64,000 bases of DNA from Trissonchulus latispiculum. Its lineage: Eukaryota > Nematoda > Enoplea > Enoplida > Ironidae. The DNA lies in NCBI GenBank assembly GCA_030248195.1, contig JASAND010011080.1:1-64000 (forward strand), written 5' to 3'. Position numbers and translations under genes: made by a program. The notes under the pieces were generated by a model that saw nothing but the letters and a program-made list of their open reading frames with translations, was not told the origin of the DNA and ran no database searches. This document shows, piece by piece, positions 1-11,541 of this stretch (position 1 is its first letter; each line of letters starts with the position of its first letter).

Positions 1-540
1 TGAAAACATCAAGTTTTGTGTACGTTCGAGAGTAGCAGCGGGCCACGGGCAAAAACCCTGTTCCCCGTGGCAAATCAACAAAATTGGGCCAAAACTAGGC
101 CAGAGATGCAAGTTTTGTTCAGTCATTTAATCTGTTCAAGTAAACCTGTGAGTTTCTGCCAAGATCTGTTGGAATTAACCAAAGACGGGCCAGGCGGCCC
201 GGTTTGTGCAAGAAAAGGACAGAAACTAGCGAGGTTTTGAAGTAATGTACGAATAGCGAAGTTTACACGTTTTCAAGGGTTGTTTCGTCTAACTGCGAGT
301 CACTAAGACCCGATTTGGGTCCAAAAGAGAGAACATTACAAGTCGTTTTGTCTACGCAAAGAATTACTTCAAGTTTAATTAAAATCACCAAGTTATAATC
401 TAAAACGGCCAAGGAAGGCCTGTTCTGCAACAAGAAATTACTATGAACAGTTAGTTTCGTCAAAAGGGCAATAGCCAGTGGTTTTGTGTCATTTTGTCAA
501 CTCACAAGTTCAAATAGGGCCCAAAATGCACATTTTGGGC
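1..540. other. Unassigned non-coding sequence
   Basis: No gene, RNA or clear repeat is visible. Short open frames here lack similarity to any family I know and mostly start at non-ATG codons. Confidence 0.5.
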
Positions 541-557
541 CAGGAAAGCTAAAGAAC

Positions 558-1660
558 GAGTAATGGTTGCTGGGTTCGATTCCCGCACCGTGACCTTGTA
601 TTAATGGGTTTTAACCCATTTGATTCAGGTGCGCGGATCGTCTCTAGTTCGGAATCAGAGCCAGTGAGCTAGTCAGACTTGGATCAGTCAGTGGAAGTGC
701 TTAATCCAGGAACTTTGGTCAGAATCAGTATATTGGGTTGCTTATTGGATCCGGAAGAGATCCCAGATTTGGATTATCAGTCAGACTTTTGTGGAGCCGA
801 ATCACTGTAGGTACCTTGTGGACTTAGAGCATAACTAAGGTCGAGATCAGAGACGAATCCCGCCGGCACTTGATATCACTTGGGCAAACTGTAAAGTGGA
901 CTTTGACATCTAAAATCACTCATTACTTCCTTGCCTAAAACATGTACAACCTTATTCAGTTCAACCTTCTCGTCCCCGGGGCCCAGTCCCCTCTGTCTCT
1001 GGCTTGAGCTTAGATAGCAGCCAGAGGTCATTGTATCTTGAGAGCGGAAGAAACCGAAGAAGCACCAATTGTTGAACATTGTATAATTGTAGTAATTTTC
1101 TATTAATTAGAGATAAGTAAGGAAGGACATCCAAAACCCCCCAACTATTTCGCGTTCCTCAAATTCTATCCCACATAGCATCCCTGAACTGAGTGTCGGA
1201 GCGAAAGCGGTGTCCGACTTTCAGGGGCTCACCCAAAGACCGTCCCTAGGTTAATAATTAGTAATTTAGTTTATTGTGATATTAGTTTGACAGTCCTATT
1301 GTAAGGGGACGTATAAAGAGTAACAAAGCACAAGCATATAGGGAAACACACAGCATATAGGGAAATTGAGTTAGAAAGAGTTAGTAGAGTAGAAGGGTGT
1401 AAAAGGCGTTAAGAGTATCGACCTTGTCCCAATAACGTAATCAAAGTTTGTAATATTATTCCATATAGGAATAATATTAATAGTAACCTAGGAAGGGAAA
1501 TTATCTGGCAACTCTGGTACAGTAACTGTGTACTGTATCTGAACATATTGTAACCTACTCGTTAGTGTTGTCGTAGTTGTCAGTTTGAACGCACAGAATT
1601 GTACAAATAGTAATTGTAGTGTTTTCATTAAATTATCCGTTTGTTAGTTACCGAGTCTTA
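558..1660 (+). repeat. Interspersed repeat, copy 1
   Basis: This region shares ordered blocks with 55555-56650. They are GAGTAATnGTTGCTGGGTTyGATTCCCGCAC, then AATGGGTTTTAACCCATTTGATTCAGGT, and about 900 bp later CTGGCAACTCTGGTA. Between the blocks the copies have diverged. The first block contains GGTTCGATTCCC, a good match to a tRNA T-arm/B-box, so a tRNA-derived head is possible. The second block contains the palindrome AATGGGTTTTAACCCATT. No coding capacity is seen. It is probably a diverged transposable element (SINE-like or LTR-like); the class is undetermined. Confidence 0.5.
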
Positions 1661-1667
1661 GTACAAG

Positions 1668-1907
1668 CAACAAAGGCGCGTTTGCCTTAAACTACGGTGC
1701 GTTTACCGTCTAGCTTATCACAAGCAAACACAGGCGCGATAGCCTTCACACACGGTGCGTTTACCGTACAAACAAGAAAGAACCGAAGATCCAGTGAGGA
1801 AGAACTCAACCAAATCCTGTGCTCAACAGGAAAGCAAGTGCTGACCCCGCTTGCTGTACAATTGGAAATCCTCATCAAGGAAGCAAGTGCTGACCCCTCT
1901 TGCTGTC
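1668..1907. repeat. Two short direct duplications
   Basis: A block with GGCGCG, a GCCTT core and CGGTGCGTTTACCGT occurs twice (about 1668-1711 and 1720-1770). A second block, AAGCAAGTGCTGACCCC, also occurs twice (about 1831 and 1880), each followed by TTGCTGT. They are local tandem duplications. The open frames that cross them show no recognisable product. Confidence 0.5.
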
Positions 1908-2100
1908 CGACGGAAGATCAACTCAGGAGCCTTAAACGAACTCACCGACAAAAACCCCTACCAAGGTCGGCCGCAGAGAATCTCTGATTCTGGAACACCA
2001 CCTTTCAGAGATCTGGTGCTTAAGTCTGCTTCATTGCGAAGAGAAGAAGAGCATACAGTGTCTAGAGTTTGGAGTAGATCAGAGTTTTGATCTTGCTCAC

Positions 2101-4995
2101 TTCATTACACAAATTTTAACGGCATTTTCATTTGTTCTTGTGTGCCAAAGAAATCGTATTAGTAATATTAATCTCAGAACAGTCTTGCAAAAATGCATTT
2201 ATTTGCAACATATTTTATTTGCAACTTATTTATGTACACTACTATGCATTATTATTTTTAGTTAGTTTAGTTTGTTATACATTAGCATATAATATTAGTT
2301 TAGCCTTGTCTCAAACACTCCCCCACACTACTCAAAATTTTAAAACTTTGATTAAACAAATTAAATTTGGACGACTTGCTGCAACATGGCTGCTTTTAGA
2401 AAGATAAGTTTAAAGACTTTTGGTCAATAACTTTCAAAGTATTATGTTTGTGAGGGCAGGTTTCATTGGTTTTGTAGATTTTTTTGCACAAACAAGTTCA
2501 AGTTGATGCGTGGGTTGTTGACACAAAGTTGTAATTTATCCAAGAAATGTAACCAACAACCAGCTGGTTCTGTGGAATGTACAACTATGATAAATTTCAG
2601 TGAAAGGAAAATTTGTTTGCACATAACCCACACAGTCTTTCATCTAGTCTGTCCTCGAATTTTATTTCTAGTTCTTTGCTCTAAGGACTGCTGCCAGTTT
2701 AGGGAGCTTGCACGGAATAGCATTGCACGATGGGGAGTTTGCAAGGCAAACTCGTGTGCGGATGTACCATGGTAAACACGCATTTCTGGAAGATGGATAG
2801 CAAAGCTAAGTATTTAGGATTGATTTTAAGTAACCGCCAAATTACGGCAAGGTTTTTATTGAAACAAATATCCACGAACATTTCGATCTTGTTTTAGAGG
2901 AAACGATCTGATTTGGTGTGGCAACAGACATGAAGGGTGAAAAAGGTCCCTATGTGTTTGTTGCTACGTATCAATCAGGGATAACTTCTAATTATACGAT
3001 TACTTTTAGATACTCCTTATTGATTTTCCACCTTTCCTGTCTAAGTACTCGGCATACCCTCCGACTCCTTTGTGCAGCCTATCTTTTTTCCCTTTTGCCC
3101 TTCCGAGGGGGTAATAGACGTCCGCCATCTTCTTACAGGGTTTCTTGTTTTTGTTATTTTCTTAAAAAGGCGTTTTCTTGTAACAGCTTTGATACAAAGC
3201 TTTGTTGTAGTGTGACTTACGTATGCTTGCTTACACAGTTAATACGCATAACAGCCACCAAAAAACTTGGCCAAGGCAAAAAACCTTTATACTAACTTTC
3301 AGGAAAAATTTTAAGTAACATAAAAAGTAACCCCGTCAGAAATCCCGTCTACAACAGGGATTTTTCAACGAGATCCCGTTAAAATTCCCGTTTTAATTTG
3401 GACGACGTTCCTTGGGGGCGACTGAAATAACGGTACGTCAGAACTGCTTGGGGGTCAAATTTTCTATCCTTGGCCTTTGCGTTCGCCCCTCCGTCTCTTG
3501 TCCATTTTCCATAAGGGACCGCAGAGGGCAGCATTCTATAGTCCTCAGTGAGTGCCTGAAAAATGCTGAGCACCTTGACAACAAAATTAAATTTGACATG
3601 GGTACCTTTGACAACGTTAAGTCCAATTGTATCTGAATTCTTCGATTTCGCGAAATTGGATTGTTTCGAATGTTTCTATTCGCAAGGGGACACAGGGGAT
3701 CCGAAATATTTTCATTCGATCTCCCTAATATTTTGTACATAGGGATTTCCAGAGCTCTGCCACGAATATGAATTCTGCTGTTCGGTTCAGCATTATGTAA
3801 CTTAGTGTAAGTTTAGTATAAGCTTACATCCTAAAGCCACAACTTTAGATTATACTAAGCTAACCAATCATCGAATCGAGAAAAACTGACTTCAAACCAT
3901 TAATCTGCGACTTTAGATAACTGCTACAGCTTATAGTTAGCGAAATCGGAGAAAAATTTTAGTTTTGCTTTTCCCTGCCAGTGAATAAATCGCGAAATCG
4001 AAACGCTTCCCGAACCCGACCCGGGAAATTTCTTAACGGCACAACTCTGTTGGGGGACACAGACAAAACCCCCATTGTTTTTCAAACAAATCAAATTTAT
4101 TTATAGTTTATTCTTTTTCCCAGTCAACTTCCAACCCAAAACTCAAAATGCGGCGTATCCCTCAGTTTCAATTATCCTTAATTGAGTCTGATTTCAGGCG
4201 TCATTAATCATATTTTTCCTGACAGCCATCATATCATAATCATCACCAGCCTGAAGCCTCCGATTATGTAATCTAGCTTAGAGTAAACCTTAAAACAAAG
4301 ACAGTCGGCGACCCTTAACTATGACAGGCTTTTGTTTCTGTTTAGAAGGCTCCTAGTTTCTACCAATGCCCTCAATTTTATGAAAAGCTGACAGATGTCT
4401 AGAATTGCTCCGTAGAATTGGCTTCATCTATGACGTAATCTTGAGGTCATTTATTAGGGGTCAGGAGGGTGCCTCAGCTTAAATGATAGTCTCCTTTTCC
4501 AAGCCGCCGAGCTGGCCTAGAAAGAACTGCTGTTTATCTGGGCTCAGTTGCTGGTTGCTAGAAAGTCCAGATTTTGGCGTAAACGGACAGCTGGTATAGT
4601 GCAAAGGTAGGTTTTGAGGTTAACTTTATTTTTGTGAGTCATTGTCAGGCTTTGACGATTTTGAATAAATTTGTTTGTTTGTTTGTTTATTTGTTTAACT
4701 GGCTGGTATTTGATTAATTTATGTGATTTATGTGGTAGTATCATTATCTGTATATCTAATGGGATTTGTTATTTGGCAAAATAAATTGTGAATGTTTGAA
4801 TTAGTTCTGATAAGAATATATAGTATTTTTATGCAAAATGGTCCCAAAAACGCTACCTTTAGCTTAATCTAGTAGTGCAACTTTCCAACAAACAAGACTG
4901 AGTTTGTGTTTTTTGCGATATATTTTTGCTTATTCCTGGCAGTTTTGTTTTTGTGTAAAAACTATGAATGAAACGTATAATCTTTATTATTGTAG
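2101..4995. other. Intergenic sequence, nothing recognised
   Basis: About 2.9 kb with only short open frames of no recognisable similarity. The tract AAAACCTTTATACTAACTTTC near 3280 recurs near 51730, so part of this is repeat-derived. A short GTTT-rich run lies near 4670. Upstream non-coding exons or the promoter of the insulin-like gene could lie here, but I cannot identify them. Confidence 0.4.
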
Positions 4996-5030
4996 GCTTA
5001 GTGGCGGCAGGTGGTTATATATAGAGTATA

Positions 5031-5178
5031 ATGCAAGTTTTTGTAACTCTCTGCATTATACTGATGGTATGTATTCAACTGTGTGGTTCAGAAATGCCGC
5101 GCCGCTACTGTGGAAAAAAGTTGGTGAAAATCCTCAAATTGATCTGCAAACATCAATACCGTTCCTCGTCCTCTTCGG
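5031..5178 (+). CDS. Insulin/IGF-like precursor, exon 1 (signal peptide and B chain)
   Basis: First coding exon of a secreted insulin/IGF-superfamily hormone. The ATG at 5031 is followed by a hydrophobic signal peptide (about residues 1-19). The B chain follows with the signature C-G-x-x-L-V-x-x-L-x-L-I-C: Cys27 and Cys39 have the canonical Cx11C spacing. The exon ends in phase 1 at G|GTATAT, and the frame hits a stop just beyond, which supports the donor. TTTATTATTGTAG at about 4983-4995 could be the acceptor of this exon, giving a short 5' UTR. Joined to 5921-6075 and 8862-9074, the reading frame is continuous for 171 codons plus stop. Such peptides act through receptor tyrosine kinases of the insulin receptor type. 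The splice sites are predictions, but phases match at both junctions. Confidence 0.85.
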
Positions 5179-5191
5179 GTATATAACAAAT

Positions 5192-5199
5192 TATATATA

Positions 5200-5235
<36 letters not shown>
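5192..5235. repeat. (AT)n microsatellite in intron 1
   Basis: A nearly pure TA dinucleotide run with one TGTG interruption. It starts about 13 bp after the exon 1 donor of the insulin-like gene. Confidence 0.9.
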
Positions 5236-5238
<3 letters not shown>

Positions 5239-5920
5239 CAATATTATATAGTCACACAGCAGTAATTAACTTATTATAATCATGAATCACGATTTACGCT
5301 ATTTCGACATACCACATCTCTTGCGCTTTTCTCCAGCAATAATTATTGACTTTGTGACCAATACGTTTTAAAAATTTTTTTATATAACGGAAACTGATGC
5401 ATTAAAAAATTTTAAAATTTTGAGTTGGTAAGGATTATAAGGGGCACTAAGGGATCAAAAACTGTTGTCTCCGATTTTGCTGAAAACTTACATGTAGGAT
5501 CTTTCTTGGTCGTTGACTACGAATCTGCAATCCGTGCTTCCTGCTGCGCCTCAGCGCAGCATGTCTTTTATGTTTGCTCAGTCAGGGTGCCATACATTGT
5601 TGGATAGCTCGCTCACAGCGTCCTCTTTTCAATACTGTAAGCTATTTTACCCATAACTACCAAGCAAAGTATTGCTAAAATCGATCAAAATAGCTATTTC
5701 TAGCTGGTTTTAGAAGCGAAATTAAAATGGTTTAGAGCGATAAAAAGAGCACGTCGGGCTTTCCAACGCCAGCAGCCAGCAATATGCTGTTAAACTGATT
5801 TGATTGGAATATGATTTACTGACGCAATTTGATTTATGTGACAGGAGGTACATGAAATGAATGGAAAAATAATATGAGTGAGGGCATAATTAAATCTGCC
5901 TTTTCATTTTCTGTATTTAG

Positions 5921-6075
5921 GCATCAAGTATTACTACTTCGTGGACTATCGGCGTGAACGTGGAATTGTGGACGAGTGCTGCATTGGACTTTGCACCTAT
6001 CGAACCCTCAAATCCTACTGTGCCGATGATGACGAGCCTACAACTACAACTACAAGGCCATCTACAACTACAACG
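5921..6075 (+). CDS. Insulin/IGF-like precursor, exon 2 (C segment and A chain)
   Basis: The exon follows a pyrimidine-rich acceptor (TTTTCATTTTCTGTATTTAG) and opens with the last two bases of a Gly codon, matching exon 1 phase. It encodes a short Tyr-rich C segment ending RRER, a possible furin-type site. The A chain starts GIVDECC and has the canonical CCx3Cx8C pattern (Cys69, 70, 74, 83 of the precursor). GIVDECC is the form seen in IGFs and many invertebrate insulin-like peptides. Only about 25 residues separate the last B-chain Cys from the A chain, so this may stay single-chain like IGF or be cleaved at RRER. After the A chain come an acidic stretch and a Thr-rich tail (TTTTT, TTTT), likely O-glycosylated. 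Donor ACG|GTAAAA, phase 0. Confidence 0.92.
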
Positions 6076-6109
6076 GTAAAAACCATTTTAAATTTTTGTT
6101 TGGTCAGGA

Positions 6110-6476
6110 CAAGAGTACATAATTATAAGAGTATGCCACTAGGCAAGCTTTATGTTATCAGAGCAGAAACTGCTCTACACGCCAACGGACCACCCCCCGC
6201 AAATCAGACCCTAGTGATCCCCCCGCAAATCAGTACCTAGTCGAAACAGGGGTACGCTCACTCACTCTATCTTTATGTGCTTAAGCTCGAAAACACAAGC
6301 AGTGCGTGCGCGGATTTTGTGCCTGCTTTGAGCTTTACACAAACACAGCGCTCAAAATTCTTTGAAGTGATGGGTCTGATTTGCGGGGGGACGTTAGTGA
6401 GCAGAGCATAGTGTTTGCTGTGATAACATAGAGTTTGCCTAGTGGCGCACTCTTATGTTATATTATGTACTCTTGG
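6110..6476. mobile_element. MITE in intron 2 of the insulin-like gene
   Basis: The ends form an inverted repeat: CAAGAGTACATAATtATAAGAG at the left, and its complement ending in CTTATGTTATATTATGTACTCTTG at the right. Inner parts also pair (CCACTAGGCAAgCTTTATGTTATC versus GATAACATAGAGTTTGCCTAGTGG). It has no coding capacity. The termini match the element at 11128-11541 and a remnant near 61893, so they form one family. Flanks GTCAGGA and GTAAGGG are only imperfect duplications. Confidence 0.75.
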
Positions 6477-7608
6477 TAAGGGGAACCAAAAAATTTTTGG
6501 TATACCAAATTTTTTGAAAAAATTTTGCTGAAAAATTTGAAATGAAAATGAAATGAAATTGAAATGAAATGAAATGAAAAATAAAAAATTTGAAAAGCGC
6601 AAGAGACCCGTAATTTTAGATTACTAATTTTAGCAACTATAACATACTGACGCATAACCTAATGTGACGCGGCAAAAGCCGATGATGAAAGTATGCCATT
6701 TGACAATGACACAAAAAGTTTTCAGCTCTGGAACAGACCGGTTTCTGGTCAGTACATGGTTATCACTTGCAGTGCAATTGTGGGAAAGTAACAGCAGTTT
6801 GAGTTCTGCACCAGAGATGAAATCGGGTCACTATTTCTTGGCCCGGAGGCCCGGTGAACGGGTCCCCACATAGTGACCCAAATTGACCCAGTCACCCGGT
6901 TTCAGCTCTGATCTGCACTGCACGCATCCATAAAACAGGGCTTAGCGCTAAAAAGAGTCTCAAGCCTGTCTGACCTAATTTCCTGCACCATTACGGGTTT
7001 CCTTGCCGTAAGCCCTTGTTTTCAACCAAGAGAGCTAAATTAATTCATTACTCTGGTAATTATCGAGCTCTTCTAACCTGACATGTGCAGAAAGCGATTG
7101 GGATGACCCGGCTGCCGGATGCTGCCGAAAATCAGGATTTTCCTGGTTTCTTGCCTCAAATGTCCCTCCAAAACTAAAACTAACCAGATTCTGGGGGTGG
7201 AATTAGAGATCCATTTAGAAGACAAAGAACTCGCAGCCCCGTCCCAACTATGTACCCTTACCGCCTTACCCAAGATTCCCAGTGTATTTGTTCCTGACTA
7301 AAGCAAGTTAAAATTTCGCCGAATGTTTAGATCTGAAATTAGAACAGAATGAGTAGTTAGAACTGAAAGAGAAAATACGTTGATTCATTGATATTTACTA
7401 TTTTGTTAGTTTGACATGACTTCAAAACTAGTCTTGTAACACTTTAGATTAACAGAAATAAGGTCCTTAAGAACTTACTCACAAATCGAAAAGTTTGGTT
7501 GCTGGTTGGTAACTCAAAGATACTTAAAAATTTGAAAAATTATATTTTTCCAAGAAAAAATTAAATTTTCGCATTTAAAATTTCTTAGCCACTCCGGCTA
7601 AATCCAAT
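6477..7608. other. Intron 2 sequence with a short (GAAAT)n run
   Basis: This lies within the large second intron of the insulin-like gene. Apart from a GAAAT-type simple repeat at about 6537-6582, nothing is recognisable. The short open frames have no supportable product. Confidence 0.45.
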
Positions 7609-7804
7609 GTATGTGTGTGTGTGTGAGAGAGAGAGAGAGTGTGTGTGCGTGCGTGCGTGCGTGCGCGCGCGTGTGTGAGTGTGCGTGTGTGTGAGCGTGC
7701 GTGTGCGTGTGTGTGCGTGCGTGCGCGTGCATGTGTATGTGAGAGTGCGTGCGTGCATGTGTGTGCGTGCATGTGTATGTGTGTGTGTGTGTGTGTGTGT
7801 TTGT

Positions 7805-7872
<68 letters not shown>
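7609..7872. repeat. (TG)n compound microsatellite
   Basis: About 260 bp of TG/GTGC/GAGA-type dinucleotide repeat, with a long pure (GT)n run at roughly 7818-7872. The His-Thr and Cys-Val open frames on either strand are artefacts of the repeat. Confidence 0.95.
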
Positions 7873-7875
<3 letters not shown>

Positions 7876-8545
7876 AGTGTTGTTCATTACTTCGGCCCAG
7901 ATGAGCATGTCAGCAGATGGCAGGTCCACCCATCAAACGTCGCAAACTGTGGGGACTGATCCGCAGGCTCAATATGGCAAGAAACTTTTCGCCTTCAGAT
8001 AAACCGTCGGGTTTTCGCTACGTTTAAAATCTAAAATCTAAATCTTTTATTATACCGCCGGAGGCGGTATACTTGTAATGGGTTGACCCATTTGAATTCC
8101 TATGTTTTGCATGTAAATTGTTTGACGCGGAGGATTTCGGTCCTATCTTCAACACATGTCCCTAGTACGCAGGTTTTTGTGCCCAACAGTTTTTCTATGA
8201 TTTTGCAATTTTTACAGCATTGTTATAGTCCATTTTCTTCAAGTTCTTTGCACTGTAAATTGTTTTGCAAACGGCCACTGTCTGCCTTTTTTCATATTAC
8301 CGAAAACCGGGCGTTATTTGCCTGTCACTTGATTGGCAGAGGTTTAACAGATCAATAAATATAGCTAATACTGCCATTAAAATTTTCATGTGAAAAGATT
8401 GATTTTGCGCTTGCACTGTATTTCTTGCATTAGTGTCTACTTTGCTTTAGAATTTACATAGAATAAATTGTTTAAAATAAACATAGATAAAATTTAATCA
8501 TAATTTTCTTTCTAGCGGCTTAGTCAATAAATTAAATAGTCGTTA

Positions 8546-8618
8546 ATGTCAGAGTGGTGCAGTGGTTAGAGTGTCCGCTTTGCACTGGTCCGGACGCAGA
8601 TCGAATCCTTCTTCCGTC
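8546..8618 (+). tRNA. tRNA-like sequence (pseudogene or SINE head)
   Basis: The A-box-like GTGGTGCAGTGGTTAGAG is followed about 35 bp later by a B-box-like AGATCGAATCC, at tRNA spacing. GTCCG/CGGAC can pair, but they leave an oversized 13-nt loop and the acceptor ends pair poorly. A functional tRNA is unlikely; a tRNA-derived relic in intron 2 fits better. Confidence 0.4.
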
Positions 8619-8861
8619 AAAATTTTACTTTCACAATTGAATACTTTCCAATAAATACTTTCCAATAAAATACTGTCATTCTTTTGTCTCAGAAACCCCA
8701 AATGTCGGGGAGTTTAAACTAGTAAAATGCTAGCGTCACAATACAGTAGAACAATATGTTCTAAGCAAAACAAACAAAACATTGAACACATAAATTTCAA
8801 ACACCAAGGCGGTATTTATTCCCCTTTTAAGGGGTAACTTGTTTGTTTGTTTTTGTTTCAG

Positions 8862-9074
8862 GAACCAGTGGCCTCCTCCACGTCAACGCCCGCGCTGACA
8901 AAGACATTTCCTTCCCTTCTTCATCTGCTGAACTACATCTCTGAGATTATGCAGCGTCATCGCGTGTCCGCCGCCAGTCAGCATCTCCTGACCGAATCGC
9001 TGGATCCGCCTGATCTAGACTCGCAGGCTTTCAAGGATGAGCCACAGTCGCCACCTGTCCTGCAGACAAACTAA
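8862..9074 (+). CDS. Insulin/IGF-like precursor, exon 3 (C-terminal extension)
   Basis: Terminal coding exon. The acceptor TTTGTTTTTGTTTCAG precedes GAA in phase 0, matching the phase 0 donor at 6075, and the frame runs 70 codons to TAA. It encodes a Ser/Thr/Pro-rich stretch, an amphipathic Leu-rich helix-like segment (LLHLLNYISEIMQRH) and an acidic, Pro-rich end. It has no further Cys, so it is comparable in position to the E-domain of IGF precursors. No AATAAA is obvious before the foldback element at 9200, so the 3' UTR may enter that element. Confidence 0.8.
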   Translation, partial: EPVASSTSTPALTKTFPSLLHLLNYISEIMQRHRVSAASQHLLTESLDPPDLDSQAFKDEPQSPPVLQTN

Positions 9075-9199
9075 GGGCCTTTTCGCGTGCGAGTTAAACT
9101 AGTTGACTTGCAGCTTTGGCAGGATTTCTCATTACTTAATGCATTTTGAGGACTTCTCCTCATTTGTATTCTCTCCGTCTGCAGCGCTCTAAATTCTGT

Positions 9200-10768
9200 A
9201 ACTAAAGTCTGACCAAAAAATCTTGGCACCGAACTGTAAGCACTTGTCCTGAGTTAACCTTTGAAGTTAGTTTGTATAAAGTATATATTTTTAGAAACCT
9301 CAGGAGGAGAAGAATCCGATAAAACCGTCATGTCCGGTTTATATCCGGTTACCGGATACCAAATCGATAAAAATGCTTCAGATTCGGAAAGAGAATGTTA
9401 ATTAATTCATACTCTAGTATAATGATCCTTGACCCAAGACATTTCTGAAAATCCGGTAACATCCGGTCCATGTCCGGTAACTGGATGTCTAGGTCACAAA
9501 AACTGTACAGCACGATGGGTGGGTCCTACAGTTTTACTGATTACATTTTTGGATTTAGCGAGTCGAAATTAGTCTGTATACGACATTTTGTCCGATTTGG
9601 ACCAAAATTGCGAGATCTATGGTCGTATCAGGTTTGAACAAGCCCGGAAAAATCGGATTATCCGGTCTGGTGCTATGAATCGCGTATAAAAAATGTTCGT
9701 TTTTGGCACAATGACTATTTGGGCGGATACTCTCATTTTACCGGTGTCAAAGTAATCGAATTTCCGGTCGATTTCCCGTTCTGAGCTTTGACATTTGTGA
9801 TTTCATGGGCTATCCGGTTGGTCCGGAAGTCAAATTATTTCACTGAAATGAAATTTTGTCTATCCCTGACAAGCATCAACCTCAAATTACTGCTGTAATT
9901 TTTGTAAGATAGCGTTTTAAAAATGGTTCATAACTAAAACTATATAGCATGCGACAAAGCTAAGCGTATGGGATCGAATCTCATGTCTGGTTTAACAATT
10001 AGACAAAACAAGCAAAATCAGCCCACTTTTAAACCGCTATCATTCAAAAATTACAGCAGATATGAAGTAATTTGAGGTTGATGCTTGTCAGGAATGGACA
10101 AAATATCATTTTAATGAAATAATTTGACTTCCGGACCAACCGGATACTGAAATAGTGGCCCATGAAATCTCAAATTTCACAGCTCAGAACCGGTAATCGA
10201 CCGGATATTCGATTATTTTGACACTGGTGAAATGAGAGTTATCCTCCCAAATATTCATTGTGCCAAAAACGAACATTTTTTATCCGCGACTCCGAGCACC
10301 AGACCGGGAAATCCAATTTTTCCGGGTTTGTTCAAACCGGATACGACCATAGATCACGCAATTTTGGTCCAAATCGGACAAAATTTTCTTATACAGACTA
10401 ATTTCGGCCCGCTGAGTCCAAAAATGTAATCAGTAAAACTGTTGGACCCACCCATCGTGCTGTACAGTTTTTGTGACCTAGACATCCAGTTACCGGACAT
10501 GGACCGAATGTGACCCGATTTTCGGAAATGTCTTGGGCCAAGTACCAATATAACAGAGTATTAATTAATTAGCATTCTCTTTCCGAATCTGATGCGTTTT
10601 GATCGATTTCGTATCCGGTAACCGGATATAGACTGGATGGATATAACGATTCTCCTCCTCCTGGGATTTCTAAAAATACCTATATACTTTATATAGACTA
10701 AATTCAAACGTTAACTCAGGACAAGTGCTTACAGTTCGGTTCCAGGATTTTTTGGTCAGACTTTAGTT
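9200..10768. mobile_element. Foldback element with ~730-bp inverted arms
   Basis: The left arm (about 9200-9923, starting AACTAAAGTCTGACCAAAAAA) is matched inversely by the right arm (about 10028-10768, ending TTTTTTGGTCAGACTTTAGTT), with roughly 105 bp between them. The arms have drifted by scattered substitutions. They contain repeated CCGG-bearing tracts (TCCGGT, ACCGGAT). No coding capacity or clear target duplication is seen. It is probably a non-autonomous foldback DNA transposon, located 125 bp after the insulin-like stop codon. Confidence 0.8.
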
Positions 10769-11127
10769 AAACTGAATCTCGCGTTTTTGGCAGGACATCT
10801 TTTCCAGCACGCTGAGTTCAACTATCGCAAAGCTAACTATCAGTTTTTGATTGCTTACTTTAGCCCAGAATATGCTCTCACTCATGCTGATTCAAAAATA
10901 GTCCTTTTAACTCGTCACGCGAAGTCTTCAAATATCATGAATACAAACTTTCTTTGAGCTTTGTATTATACAATGTCTGTGAGTGGACCATATCAACTTT
11001 TTAAAGCGCAAAAGCATATTAAGCAAAAAGGAATATTTAAAGGTTTTCTCTCATGACTCAAGAAAGACACTTTATCCGAGATCGTATGACAGCGAATTGG
11101 ATCCTAGTGGTGTTAATTGTATAAAAC
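10769..11127. other. Spacer between foldback element and MITE
   Basis: No gene or repeat recognised in this stretch. Confidence 0.4.
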
Positions 11128-11541
11128 CAAGAGTACATAATGATAAGAGTATGACAAGCGTCACACTCTATGCAGTGAAGGGCAAAACTATGCTATGCGC
11201 GCTATCGGCTGACCCCCCCACGAATTGACCCCCTCTCACACCGCCCCTATATGGGTACATAGTTCCAAACGGGGGTCACTCACTCGCTTAGCACGTTTTT
11301 TACATGCAAGTGTTAAACATACACGCTTAAACCCCCTCCCAAAATTGGGCCGCTATTAATTTCAACGTGTAATTATGCAAAGCAGTGAGCGACCCCCGTT
11401 TGGACCACGTTCCCATATAGGGGCGATGTGAGAGGGGGTCAATTCGTGGGGGGTCAGTCGATAGCGCACATAGCATAGTTTTGCCCTTAACTGCATAGAG
11501 TGTGACGCTTGTCATACTCTTATCATTATGTATATACTCTT
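11128..11541. mobile_element. Palindromic MITE with 7-bp target duplication
   Basis: Near-perfect inverted arms of about 160 bp start CAAGAGTACATAATGATAAGAG and end with the complement CTCTTATCATTATGTATATACTCTTG. The arms include CACTCTATGCAGT, CCCCCCACGAATTGACCCCC and CCCCTATATGGG and their complements. ATAAAAC lies immediately on both sides, a 7-bp target-site duplication. No coding capacity. Same terminal family as 6110-6476. Confidence 0.85.

Noticed and set aside
7585..7959. Long His-Thr and Cys-Val open frames on both strands
   Set aside because: They are translations of the TG microsatellite and have no other support.
8546..8618. Functional tRNA gene
   Set aside because: A and B boxes are present but the acceptor and anticodon stems do not pair properly; kept only as a tRNA-like relic.
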